Shown piece after piece: positions 25,072-30,453 of a stretch of DNA of 30,453 bases. Each line of letters starts with the position of its first letter. Position 1 is the first letter of the stretch. The notes beneath the pieces are model-generated. The model did no database searches. It saw nothing but the letters and a program-made list of their open reading frames with translations, and had not been told where the DNA came from. The position numbers and the translations under genes were made by a program. This DNA is from an uncultured Acetatifactor sp. (GTDB lineage Bacteria > Bacillota > Clostridia > Lachnospirales > Lachnospiraceae): the NCBI GenBank assembly GCA_910586835.1, contig CAJUJU010000048.1, positions 1 to 30,453 of the forward strand. Reading direction: 5' to 3'.

Positions 25072-26115
25072 TCAGCCCCGCAGAAGCTTCTCCTTCTTGG
25101 CCAGCTCCAGGTCGTGCTCCGCCATCAGCCGGCACAGCTCCTCATAGCTGGTTTTCTGCGGGTTCCAGCCCAGCACGGTGCGGGCCTTCGTGGGATCGCC
25201 CCAGAGATTGATCACATCCGTGGGTCTGTAAAAGTCCTTGCTGACTTCCACCAGCACCCGGCCCGTGGCCTTATCCACACCTTTTTCCTCCATGCCCTTT
25301 CCCTGCCATTCCAGCTCGATCCCGGCGTAGTGGAAGGCCAGTGTGGTAAACTCCCTCACCGTGTGCTGCACTCCTGTGGCAATGACGAAATCCTCCGGCT
25401 TTTCCGCCTGGAGCATCAGCCACATGCACTCCACATAGTCCTTGGCATAGCCCCAGTCCCGCAGAGAATCCAGGTTTCCCAGATACAGCTTCTCCTGCAG
25501 ACCGCAGACGATGCGGCCTGCCGCCAGCGTGATCTTCCTGGTGACAAAATTTTCTCCCCTGCGCTCGGACTCATGGTTGAACAGAATGCCGTTGACGGCA
25601 AACATGCCGTAGGCGTCCCGATACTCCTTCACCATCCAGAACCCGTACTGCTTTGCCACCGCATAGGGGCTGTAGGGATGAAAGGGCGTGGTCTCCCTCT
25701 GGGGAACCTCCTCCACCTTCCCGTACAGCTCCGAGGTGGAAGCCTGATAAATGCGGCAGGTATCCGTAAGCCCCGCGATCCGCACGGCCTCCAGAACCCG
25801 CAGCACGCCCAGGGCATCCACATCCCCCGAGTACTCCGGGGCGTCGAAGCTCACATGCACATGGCTCTGTGCCGCAAGGTTATAGATCTCGTCCGGCTTC
25901 ACCAAACTCACGATGCGGATCATGCTGGAGGAATCCGTCAGATCCCCCTCGTGAAGCCTGATTTTGTTTTCCGCGATCAGATGATCAATGCGCTCCGTAT
26001 TGCTGACGGAAGCACGGCGCACCACACCGTGCACCTCGTAGCCCTTCTCCAGCAGAAACTCCGCCAGATAGGAGCCGTCCTGCCCTGTTATTCCCGTGAT
26101 CAATGCTTTCTTCAT
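25072..26115 (-). CDS. gmd: GDP-mannose 4,6-dehydratase
   Basis: This 347-aa NADP-dependent SDR enzyme carries out the first step from GDP-mannose to GDP-L-fucose. It shows the nucleotide loop TGITGQDGSYL (7-17), NLAAQSHVHVSF (79-90), the catalytic Thr127-Ser128/Glu129 segment (QASTSELYG) and Tyr151/Lys155 (YAVAK). NHESERRGENF and the late NLWGDPTKA motif complete the family pattern. ATG 26115 has AAGGAG eight bases upstream; an in-frame start at 26139 is less likely. The 27-base gap behind the DJ-1 gene puts it in the same operon. The product can feed the fucose synthase just downstream. Confidence 0.95.
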   Translation of the reverse strand: MKKALITGITGQDGSYLAEFLLEKGYEVHGVVRRASVSNTERIDHLIAENKIRLHEGDLTDSSSMIRIVSLVKPDEIYNLAAQSHVHVSFDAPEYSGDVDALGVLRVLEAVRIAGLTDTCRIYQASTSELYGKVEEVPQRETTPFHPYSPYAVAKQYGFWMVKEYRDAYGMFAVNGILFNHESERRGENFVTRKITLAAGRIVCGLQEKLYLGNLDSLRDWGYAKDYVECMWLMLQAEKPEDFVIATGVQHTVREFTTLAFHYAGIELEWQGKGMEEKGVDKATGRVLVEVSKDFYRPTDVINLWGDPTKARTVLGWNPQKTSYEELCRLMAEHDLELAKKEKLLRG

Positions 26116-26142
26116 ATGATAATCTCCTTTATTTTGCATGTT

Positions 26143-26700
26143 TTACACACCTTCCCGGTAGACGATGGCCTCCGCCATCTCCGCAGCCTTCTCCCCGCCG
26201 CAGAATACGCCCAGGATTGCAAGTCCGAAATCAATGGCCGTCCCCATACCTCTTGAGGTAATCACATGATCCGACACCTCCACCGGGCCTGCCGTCACCT
26301 CGGCTCCCTCCAGATGACTCTCAAATGCAGGATAGCTGCACGCCCTCCTGCCCTTTAAAATTCCACGGTGCCCGAAGATACTGGGCGCCGCACAGATGGC
26401 CCCGATGTATTTTCCCGCCGCATAAAAGGCGTCCACCTGCGCCATCAGCTCGCCGCAGGCCTCCAGTCCTTCCGTTCCCGCCTTGCCTCCGGGCAGCACC
26501 AGCATATCATAAACGTCAAAATCCAGGCCTCCCAGCAGCTTGTCCGTCCTGACAGCGATGCCGTGAGATCCCTTCACCTCCGGTTCCCCCGACACGGAAA
26601 CCATATCCGTCTCAATCCCGCCTCTGCGGCAGATATCCACCACGGCCAACGCCTCAATTTCTTCATATCCCTCTGCAAAAAAAACGGCAATTCTGCTCAC
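26143..26700 (-). CDS. DJ-1/PfpI family protein
   Basis: This is a 185-aa DJ-1/ThiJ/PfpI-fold protein. It has the nucleophile-elbow Cys103 (AICAAP) and the acidic partner in AEGYEEIEA (Glu13/14), with PGGKAGTEGL at 70-79. The family includes chaperone or glyoxal-detoxifying proteins; the specific activity cannot be deduced. I chose GTG 26700 because GAGGAGG stands about seven bases upstream, whereas the in-frame ATG at 26721 has no ribosome site. It is the first gene of the GDP-fucose/M18/kinase operon, about 40 bases from the predicted transcription start. Confidence 0.9.
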   Translation of the reverse strand: MSRIAVFFAEGYEEIEALAVVDICRRGGIETDMVSVSGEPEVKGSHGIAVRTDKLLGGLDFDVYDMLVLPGGKAGTEGLEACGELMAQVDAFYAAGKYIGAICAAPSIFGHRGILKGRRACSYPAFESHLEGAEVTAGPVEVSDHVITSRGMGTAIDFGLAILGVFCGGEKAAEMAEAIVYREGV

Positions 26701-26747
26701 TCCTTTTCCCTCCTCTTCCATGAATAAAGTAAGCCATAATTAAGAAC

Positions 26748-26776
26748 AGTATACACATTTCTTTTCCTTTTTTCAA
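26748..26776 (-). promoter_or_regulatory. Sigma-A-type promoter of the pfpI-gmd-fcl-manC-pepM18-kinase operon
   Basis: On the minus strand TTGAAA (26776-26771) and TATACT (26753-26748) are separated by exactly 17 bases of A-rich spacer. Transcription would begin near 26741 and give a roughly 40-base leader to GTG 26700. It is back to back with the promoter for the CYTH gene. Confidence 0.8.
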
Positions 26777-26825
26777 TTGATTCACTGCATTTCATGCAAA
26801 ATTCATAGAAAAAAATGAAAAAATA

Positions 26826-26859
26826 TGCTATACTGACAACAGCGGGGGTCACCCGCTGT
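26826..26859 (+). promoter_or_regulatory. Extended -10 promoter and 5' hairpin for the CYTH gene
   Basis: TGCTATACT (26826-26834) is an extended -10 element; the -35 region is weak. The predicted start (about 26841) falls at the foot of a perfect 8-bp hairpin, ACAGCGGG-GGTCA-CCCGCTGT (26839-26859). There is no T-run, so it is not a terminator. A 5'-terminal hairpin could protect the mRNA or act as a regulator site at the promoter. Confidence 0.55.
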
Positions 26860-26919
26860 CTCAGTTCTGTCCGAATTTTGAATCAAATGCCCCCAAACGG
26901 CGGGCACGGAGGTATCATC

Positions 26920-27420
26920 ATGGAAATTGAACGAAAATTTACGATCAAAAAACTTCCCGCCGACCTGGACCGCTATCCCTGCCGTCATATCGAGCAGGGT
27001 TATCTTTGTACCGATCCTGTGGTCAGAGTCCGCAAGGAGGATGAGGAATATATTCTCACCTACAAAGGCAGCGGCATGATGGCGCGGGAGGAACACAATC
27101 TGGCCCTGAACAGGGAAGCTTATCTTCACCTGCGGGAAAAGGCGGACGGAAACATCATCTCCAAGAAACGATACCTGATCCCCCTGCCGAATCCCGCCTT
27201 CCGGAAGGGTTTTCCCACCCCTCCGGCAGATTATGAACTCACCATCGAGCTGGACGTCTTCGACCCGCCCTTTGCCCCGTTGGTCATGGCCGAGGTGGAA
27301 TTCGGCAGCACCGAGGCCGCAGAAGCCTTCTCGCCGCCCGACTGGTTTGACGAGGACGTCACCTGGCACAGGGAATTCCACAATTCCTATATGGCGCTGC
27401 ACACACCCGGATGCCCATGA
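26920..27420 (+). CDS. CYTH domain protein (triphosphate tunnel metalloenzyme fold)
   Basis: This 166-aa protein begins with the diagnostic EIERKF motif. It has alternating charged strands (VRVRKEDEEYILTYKG at 36-51, a later TIELDVF, and AEVEF) that line the tunnel of CYTH enzymes. Family members hydrolyse inorganic triphosphate or ribonucleoside triphosphates; the exact substrate is unknown. I chose ATG 26920 because GGAGG stands seven bases upstream and the motif begins at residue 2. An upstream in-frame ATG at 26815 lies before the promoter. It is the only clear plus-strand gene and ends 20 bases from the convergent antiporter gene, with no visible terminator between. Confidence 0.9.
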   Translation: MEIERKFTIKKLPADLDRYPCRHIEQGYLCTDPVVRVRKEDEEYILTYKGSGMMAREEHNLALNREAYLHLREKADGNIISKKRYLIPLPNPAFRKGFPTPPADYELTIELDVFDPPFAPLVMAEVEFGSTEAAEAFSPPDWFDEDVTWHREFHNSYMALHTPGCP

Positions 27421-27440
27421 AAAGTAACTTCAAACACACG

Positions 27441-28379
27441 CTAGCGGATCAGGTATACAAAATACGCCCCATAGCCCAAAAGCATCGCGATTCCCGCCAG
27501 CCTTCCCAGCTTCTTCCTGCGGAGGACGCACACCAGAAGCAGAACCGCCGCACCGATGGCAGTCAGGGTATCCACCATGAACTCCGGACTGTAAACCACC
27601 GGGGTGATCAGCGCCGTGGTTCCCACCACAAACAAGATATTGAAAATATTGCTTCCCACGATATTGCCCACGGCGATATCCGTCTTTCCCTTCAAAGCCG
27701 CGGTCACGCTGGTCACCAGCTCGGGCAGGGATGTGCCGAAGGCCACGATGGTCAGACCGATCAGCCGCTCGCTCATGCCGAATTTCTCCGCCAGAGCCGT
27801 GGCCGCATTCACGGTGACATCACTGCCCAGCACGATCATGGCCCCTCCTATGACAATCAGCAGAAGCAGCTTCAGAATTTTATCGTTCTTTCCGGCCTCC
27901 GGCACTTCCTCCGGCGGCTGGCCGTTCTTTGCCATCCTCAGCAGATACAGCAGATAGACGATCATGAAGCCCCAGAGGATCACGCCCTCCGGCCTGCTGA
28001 CCACATGATCTGCCAGCCCCAGGACAGCCAGCACCACCGTGATTCCGATCATAAAGGGAATCTCATATCGCACGGTGGACTTCTGCACCGGAATCGCACA
28101 GATCACTCCCGTCACGCCCAGGATAATCAGAATATTCAGGATATTGCTTCCCACCACATTTCCGATGGTAAGCTCCGCACTGCCCTTCAGCGCCGAGGTG
28201 ATGCTGACGGCAGCCTCCGGCAGGGAGGTTCCCATGGCAACGATAGTCAGCCCGATGACAAGCTGTGGAATCCCCAACTTATCCGCCAGCTTTGACGCAC
28301 CCTCCACGAACCAGTCCGCTCCCTTCATCAGAAGCACAAAGCCCACCACCAACAGTAACAATTGAATTACGACATCCAT
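27441..28379 (-). CDS. CaCA-type (YrbG-like) calcium/sodium antiporter
   Basis: This 312-aa membrane transporter has the two inverted repeats of the CaCA superfamily: GTSLPE at 50-55 with IGNVVGSN at 72-79, and GTSLPE at 215-220 with VGNIVGSN at 237-244. There are about ten hydrophobic segments. Such proteins exchange Ca2+ or another divalent cation for Na+ or H+. The leader carries a probable Mn2+ riboswitch, which suggests Mn2+ export or homeostasis as a role here (inference). ATG 28379 is the usual family start; an in-frame GTG at 28388, three codons earlier, is closer to the AAAGGA element and is also possible. Confidence 0.93.
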   Translation of the reverse strand: MDVVIQLLLLVVGFVLLMKGADWFVEGASKLADKLGIPQLVIGLTIVAMGTSLPEAAVSITSALKGSAELTIGNVVGSNILNILIILGVTGVICAIPVQKSTVRYEIPFMIGITVVLAVLGLADHVVSRPEGVILWGFMIVYLLYLLRMAKNGQPPEEVPEAGKNDKILKLLLLIVIGGAMIVLGSDVTVNAATALAEKFGMSERLIGLTIVAFGTSLPELVTSVTAALKGKTDIAVGNIVGSNIFNILFVVGTTALITPVVYSPEFMVDTLTAIGAAVLLLVCVLRRKKLGRLAGIAMLLGYGAYFVYLIR

Positions 28380-28463
28380 CTCAAACACCTATCCTTTCTG
28401 TTTTTTCAGGCGCCCCATCCTTTGAAAAGGCAGAGTCGAAATGCATCGTTTTCCTCATCTGCG

Positions 28464-28500
28464 AAAAAAAGACTTTCAGCACCTGTGTGCTAAAAGTCTT
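28464..28500 (-). terminator. Intrinsic terminator/attenuator in the antiporter leader
   Basis: On the minus strand AAGACTTT (28500-28493) pairs with AAAGTCTT (28476-28469), and inside it AGCAC pairs with GTGCT (one unpaired base on each side, 4-nt loop). Seven T follow at 28470-28464. Its 5' arm overlaps the 3' arm of the riboswitch closing helix, so the two folds exclude each other. Confidence 0.85.
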
Positions 28501-28580
28501 GTTCTTCTGATACAGAAGCGTGTAAACACGGCAATCGCGCCGGGGTATGTTGCTCACACGTTGTAACTACTCCCTTTTAA
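28492..28580 (-). ncRNA. yybP-ykoY-like (Mn2+) riboswitch upstream of the antiporter
   Basis: On the minus strand the leader reads AAAAGGGAGTAG at its 5' side and AACAAGACTTTT at its 3' side. These are the conserved flanks of the yybP-ykoY motif (GGGGAGUAG ... GCAAGAC). The AAAAG (28578-28574) and CTTTT (28496-28492) arms form P1. Nested stems CGUGU/ACACG and CGGC/GCCG, plus a CUUCUG/CAGAAG hairpin (28518-28504), fit the internal helices. P1 competes with the terminator stem, so metal binding would switch expression on, as known for the Mn2+ class. The GGGAGUAG has one G fewer than the common form. Recognition was by eye. Confidence 0.68.
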
Positions 28581-28589
28581 CTTAAGGAC

Positions 28590-28618
28590 AAGGTAACATG
28601 TCCGGCAGAAAATGTCAA
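28590..28618 (-). promoter_or_regulatory. Promoter of the riboswitch-antiporter transcript
   Basis: A perfect -35 TTGACA (28618-28613, minus strand) is followed after 17 bases by TACCTT (28595-28590), a weak -10 that keeps the most conserved T, A and T. The start would lie a few bases before riboswitch helix P1. The promoter sits about 20 bases past the hydrolase stop codon, so the antiporter has its own transcript. Confidence 0.55.
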
Positions 28619-28636
28619 CCCCTTTTATCCATATGG

Positions 28637-30037
28637 TCAGGACACCTCCCGCGCGGAGGCAAAGCCCTGAAAGTGCTTCTGCATCCCCTCCCGGAAAGGA
28701 TCCGGCGTACTCACCGCACGAAGACTCAGACGGCTGTCCTTCCAGGCAAAATCCATCCGCACATTCCCCTGCTCCTCGTCTGTCAGAAAACATTCCAGAA
28801 AAAAGTGACCCAGCTTCCAGTACCCTCTGCACTGACATTGATACCCCGTATCCAGAAATGTCTGCCTCCTCCACTCGTCATCGCCAAAGGCCAGGCAGAA
28901 CCGCCCCTCCGGAATGACAAAGGTAAGGGTTCCCTGCTCCCAGTCAAAGCACAGGCTCTCCCATCCCATCCTGTTCGGGTAAAATTCATAGTTTCTTCCC
29001 CGCCTGTTCTGTGCCGGAAGAGACGTACTCTGCTCCTTCCCGGTCAGATGACTTTCCCCTTTTATCTTTGTCCTCTTCTGCAGATAAGGATAGATGGCTT
29101 CATAAAAGCAGTCGTGCAGGATCTGCACCCCCGCCGGATTCCCGATGGTATCCGCCATGGTCAGATAGCAGAAATCATACTGCGGAAAACATACCGCCAG
29201 CTGCCCGCCCATCCCGAAAAAGGTGAACCCCTCCTCTCTGGGCATCCAGATAAAATAGCCGTAGCCGCACTGCTCGTCCAGAACCGGCTGCAAGTCCGTT
29301 GGCACCTGGCAGGAAAGCGCCTCCCTCATGTAATCCGCCGGAAGAAGCTCCCTGTCCCCGTCCATGCCGAAATGACTGCACAGCCAGGCCACCCCCGCCA
29401 CATCCCGCAGCGTACTCATCATGCCGCTTCCACCCTGAGACACTCCGGCCGGGTCGGGCAGAATATAAGCGCCCTCCGAAAAGTCCAGCTGTGAAAGCAT
29501 CTCCTCCCGCATGAAGTCCAGCATTTTTTTGCCTGTCAGCTTTTCCACCAGCGCCGCCAGCACATGGGAAGATGAGGTATCATAAGAAAACACTGTTCCG
29601 GGCACATGATCCGGCATCACCCGGAAAAAAGATTCCGTCCAGTCGCCGCCGTCATAGCGTTTGTAGGTAGTGCTGCCATGACAGGTGCGCATGGTCAGCA
29701 TATCCCGGATGGTCATCTCCGCACACCAGGGATGTGCGCCGCCCTCCGGCAGCTTCTCCGGAAAATAGTCACAGATCCTGTCCTCCAGGGAAACCATTCC
29801 CTTCTTCACCAGAAGCCCCACCGCCAGCGCCACAAAGCTTTTGGTCACGGAGTACATTCTGTGATTGCTCTCCCGGGTATAAGGCGCATAATATTTTTCC
29901 GCCACAATCGTTCTGCCGGACAACAGCAGATATCCGTGAATGCGCACCCTGCGCTTCTCAAAAAGCCGCTCCAGCTCCTCCACGGCCTCCGCCGGTATTC
30001 CGCACTCCTCCACATTTCCGTTCTTCAACCTGTTCAT
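28637..30037 (-). CDS. Beta-lactamase-fold serine hydrolase (class C / PBP4*-like)
   Basis: This 466-aa protein has the nucleophile motif SVTK (63-66) and Tyr152 (FSYDTSSSH) at the place of the YxN motif, where the third residue is Thr instead of Asn. The C-terminal 130 residues form an additional beta-rich domain. No signal peptide is visible, so it is probably cytoplasmic, and the substrate (ester, peptide or beta-lactam) cannot be told. Such proteins are usually annotated as 'serine hydrolase', not true beta-lactamase. ATG 30037 was chosen because GGAGG lies eight bases upstream; a TTG at 30052 falls inside that site. It appears to be monocistronic. Confidence 0.88.
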   Translation of the reverse strand: MNRLKNGNVEECGIPAEAVEELERLFEKRRVRIHGYLLLSGRTIVAEKYYAPYTRESNHRMYSVTKSFVALAVGLLVKKGMVSLEDRICDYFPEKLPEGGAHPWCAEMTIRDMLTMRTCHGSTTYKRYDGGDWTESFFRVMPDHVPGTVFSYDTSSSHVLAALVEKLTGKKMLDFMREEMLSQLDFSEGAYILPDPAGVSQGGSGMMSTLRDVAGVAWLCSHFGMDGDRELLPADYMREALSCQVPTDLQPVLDEQCGYGYFIWMPREEGFTFFGMGGQLAVCFPQYDFCYLTMADTIGNPAGVQILHDCFYEAIYPYLQKRTKIKGESHLTGKEQSTSLPAQNRRGRNYEFYPNRMGWESLCFDWEQGTLTFVIPEGRFCLAFGDDEWRRQTFLDTGYQCQCRGYWKLGHFFLECFLTDEEQGNVRMDFAWKDSRLSLRAVSTPDPFREGMQKHFQGFASAREVS

Positions 30038-30073
30038 CGTCTCGCCCTCCAAAACAAATCGTTTCCAGGCTTC

Positions 30074-30102
30074 AGTCTACCACACGGAAGGAGTCTTGTC
30101 AT
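30074..30102 (-). promoter_or_regulatory. Candidate promoter of the serine hydrolase gene
   Basis: On the minus strand ATGACA (30102-30097) and TAGACT (30079-30074) are 17 bases apart. They would give a leader of about 30-35 bases. Each box departs from consensus, so confidence is moderate. No other signal and no tRNA terminator was recognised in 30053-30235. Confidence 0.4.
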
Positions 30103-30235
30103 CCCCACCAAATTTGTCATACCTATTCAATTTTTTATCTGAACCCGCGCCGCATGGCTTTTTTCCTGGATATTGATGAAAGAAAGATGAAGTATTTATG
30201 ATGCCGAAGATGTGATTTCAGTAAAGACAGGCTTA

Positions 30236-30316
30236 TGCGGACAGGGGGACTTGAACCCCCACACGAATTGTACCAGAACCTAAATCTGGCGCGTCTGCCA
30301 ATTCCGCCATATCCGC
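30236..30316 (-). tRNA. tRNA-Leu (UAG anticodon)
   Basis: Read on the minus strand, the acceptor arm GCGGATA pairs with TGTCCGC (one G-U). The anticodon stem CCAGA/TCTGG encloses the loop TTTAGGT, giving anticodon UAG, which reads CUN leucine codons. The extended variable region and T-loop GTTCAAGTC are as expected for tRNA-Leu. The 3' CCA is not encoded. It stands alone, with its own promoter. Confidence 0.95.
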
Positions 30317-30322
30317 ACATCA

Positions 30323-30340
30323 TGTGAAAAGCTTTTCACA
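30323..30340. repeat. 18-bp perfect palindrome between promoter and tRNA-Leu
   Basis: TGTGAAAAGCTTTTCACA is a perfect inverted repeat, starting about three bases after the predicted transcription start and ending seven bases before the tRNA. It may be a leader hairpin for RNA processing or a protein-binding site; nothing here decides between them. Confidence 0.6.
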
Positions 30341-30350
30341 ACTGCCTTTG

Positions 30351-30380
30351 ATTATAGCCCCTGCCCTCCCGGGTTGTCAA
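30351..30380 (-). promoter_or_regulatory. Consensus sigma-A promoter of tRNA-Leu
   Basis: On the minus strand a perfect TTGACA (30380-30375) and a perfect TATAAT (30356-30351) are separated by 18 bases. Transcription would start near 30343, about 27 bases before the mature tRNA. The GC-rich spacer and discriminator are compatible with growth-rate control. Confidence 0.9.
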
Positions 30381-30453
30381 GCACAGTATGCCGCCTGACA
30401 CGACAAACGCATGAATGTTTACTCCCACTCAAATCCTAAATTGCGGATTTTTA

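Noticed and set aside
28554..28874. Possible 106-aa minus-strand gene
   Set aside because: It overlaps the C-terminus of the serine hydrolase in another frame and runs through the riboswitch promoter; no motif or ribosome site.
30419..30453. C-terminal fragment of a minus-strand gene entering from the right edge
   Set aside because: One frame is open for ten codons to a stop at 30421-30419, but all three frames stop within about ten codons, so nothing supports a choice.
1..30453. CRISPR arrays or insertion sequences
   Set aside because: No regularly spaced direct repeats and no transposase-like coding region were seen; the only mobile-element signal is the intron end at 1-54.

Overview
The window looks like chromosomal DNA of a moderately GC-rich Firmicute, most likely a clostridial gut-type bacterium such as a Lachnospiraceae member. 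The evidence is strong AGGAGG-type ribosome binding sites with frequent GTG/TTG starts, low-GC intergenic promoters of sigma-A type, S8 protease, hybrid kinase and M18 peptidase types common in that group, and a yybP-ykoY-like riboswitch. The genus cannot be fixed from the sequence. Nearly every gene is on the minus strand; the only clear plus-strand gene is a small CYTH protein.

Positions 18458 down to 2352 hold a compact, apparently single-operon extracellular contractile injection system (eCIS). In transcription order it encodes: a 532-aa protein of unknown role with a baseplate/fibre-like N-terminus; a Pvc16/DUF4255 cap-type protein; a DUF4280 PAAR-like spike tip; a single sheath; a tube protein; a gp51-like assembly protein with a CxxC motif; a DUF6760 mini-protein; a second tube protein; a 111-aa unknown; an Afp7-like tube/hub connector; a gp27/late-control-D-like hub; a gp5-like spike with OB fold and beta-helix; a gp25 wedge; two baseplate-J-type wedges; a tail-protein-I (TIGR02242-type) protein; and a AAA+ ATPase. 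The ATPase, DUF4255, DUF4280 and DUF6760 genes and the lack of holin/lysin or capsid genes separate this from an R-type tailocin or prophage. No tape measure, receptor-binding fibre or obvious toxin is visible. Downstream and co-directional are an XRE regulator (2334-2113) and a complete S8 subtilase without signal peptide (2010-199). The left edge (54-1, minus strand) looks like the first bases of a group II intron running out of the window.

Upstream of the eCIS, and separated from it by two tandem terminator-like hairpins, is a second minus-strand operon (26700-18715) with a good promoter at 26776-26748. It encodes a DJ-1/PfpI protein, GDP-mannose 4,6-dehydratase, GDP-L-fucose synthase, mannose-1-phosphate guanylyltransferase, an M18 aminopeptidase and a dCache-type hybrid histidine kinase. 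The three sugar enzymes together convert mannose-1-phosphate to GDP-L-fucose.

The right part holds the divergent CYTH gene, a CaCA-type cation antiporter whose leader carries a probable Mn2+-sensing yybP-ykoY riboswitch with an overlapping terminator, a beta-lactamase-fold serine hydrolase, and a tRNA-Leu(UAG) with a consensus promoter.

No stretch longer than 300 bases lacks a gene. The largest gaps (18459-18714, 28389-28636, 26701-26919, 30053-30235 and 1-198) are described as regulatory or mobile-element features where anything can be seen.
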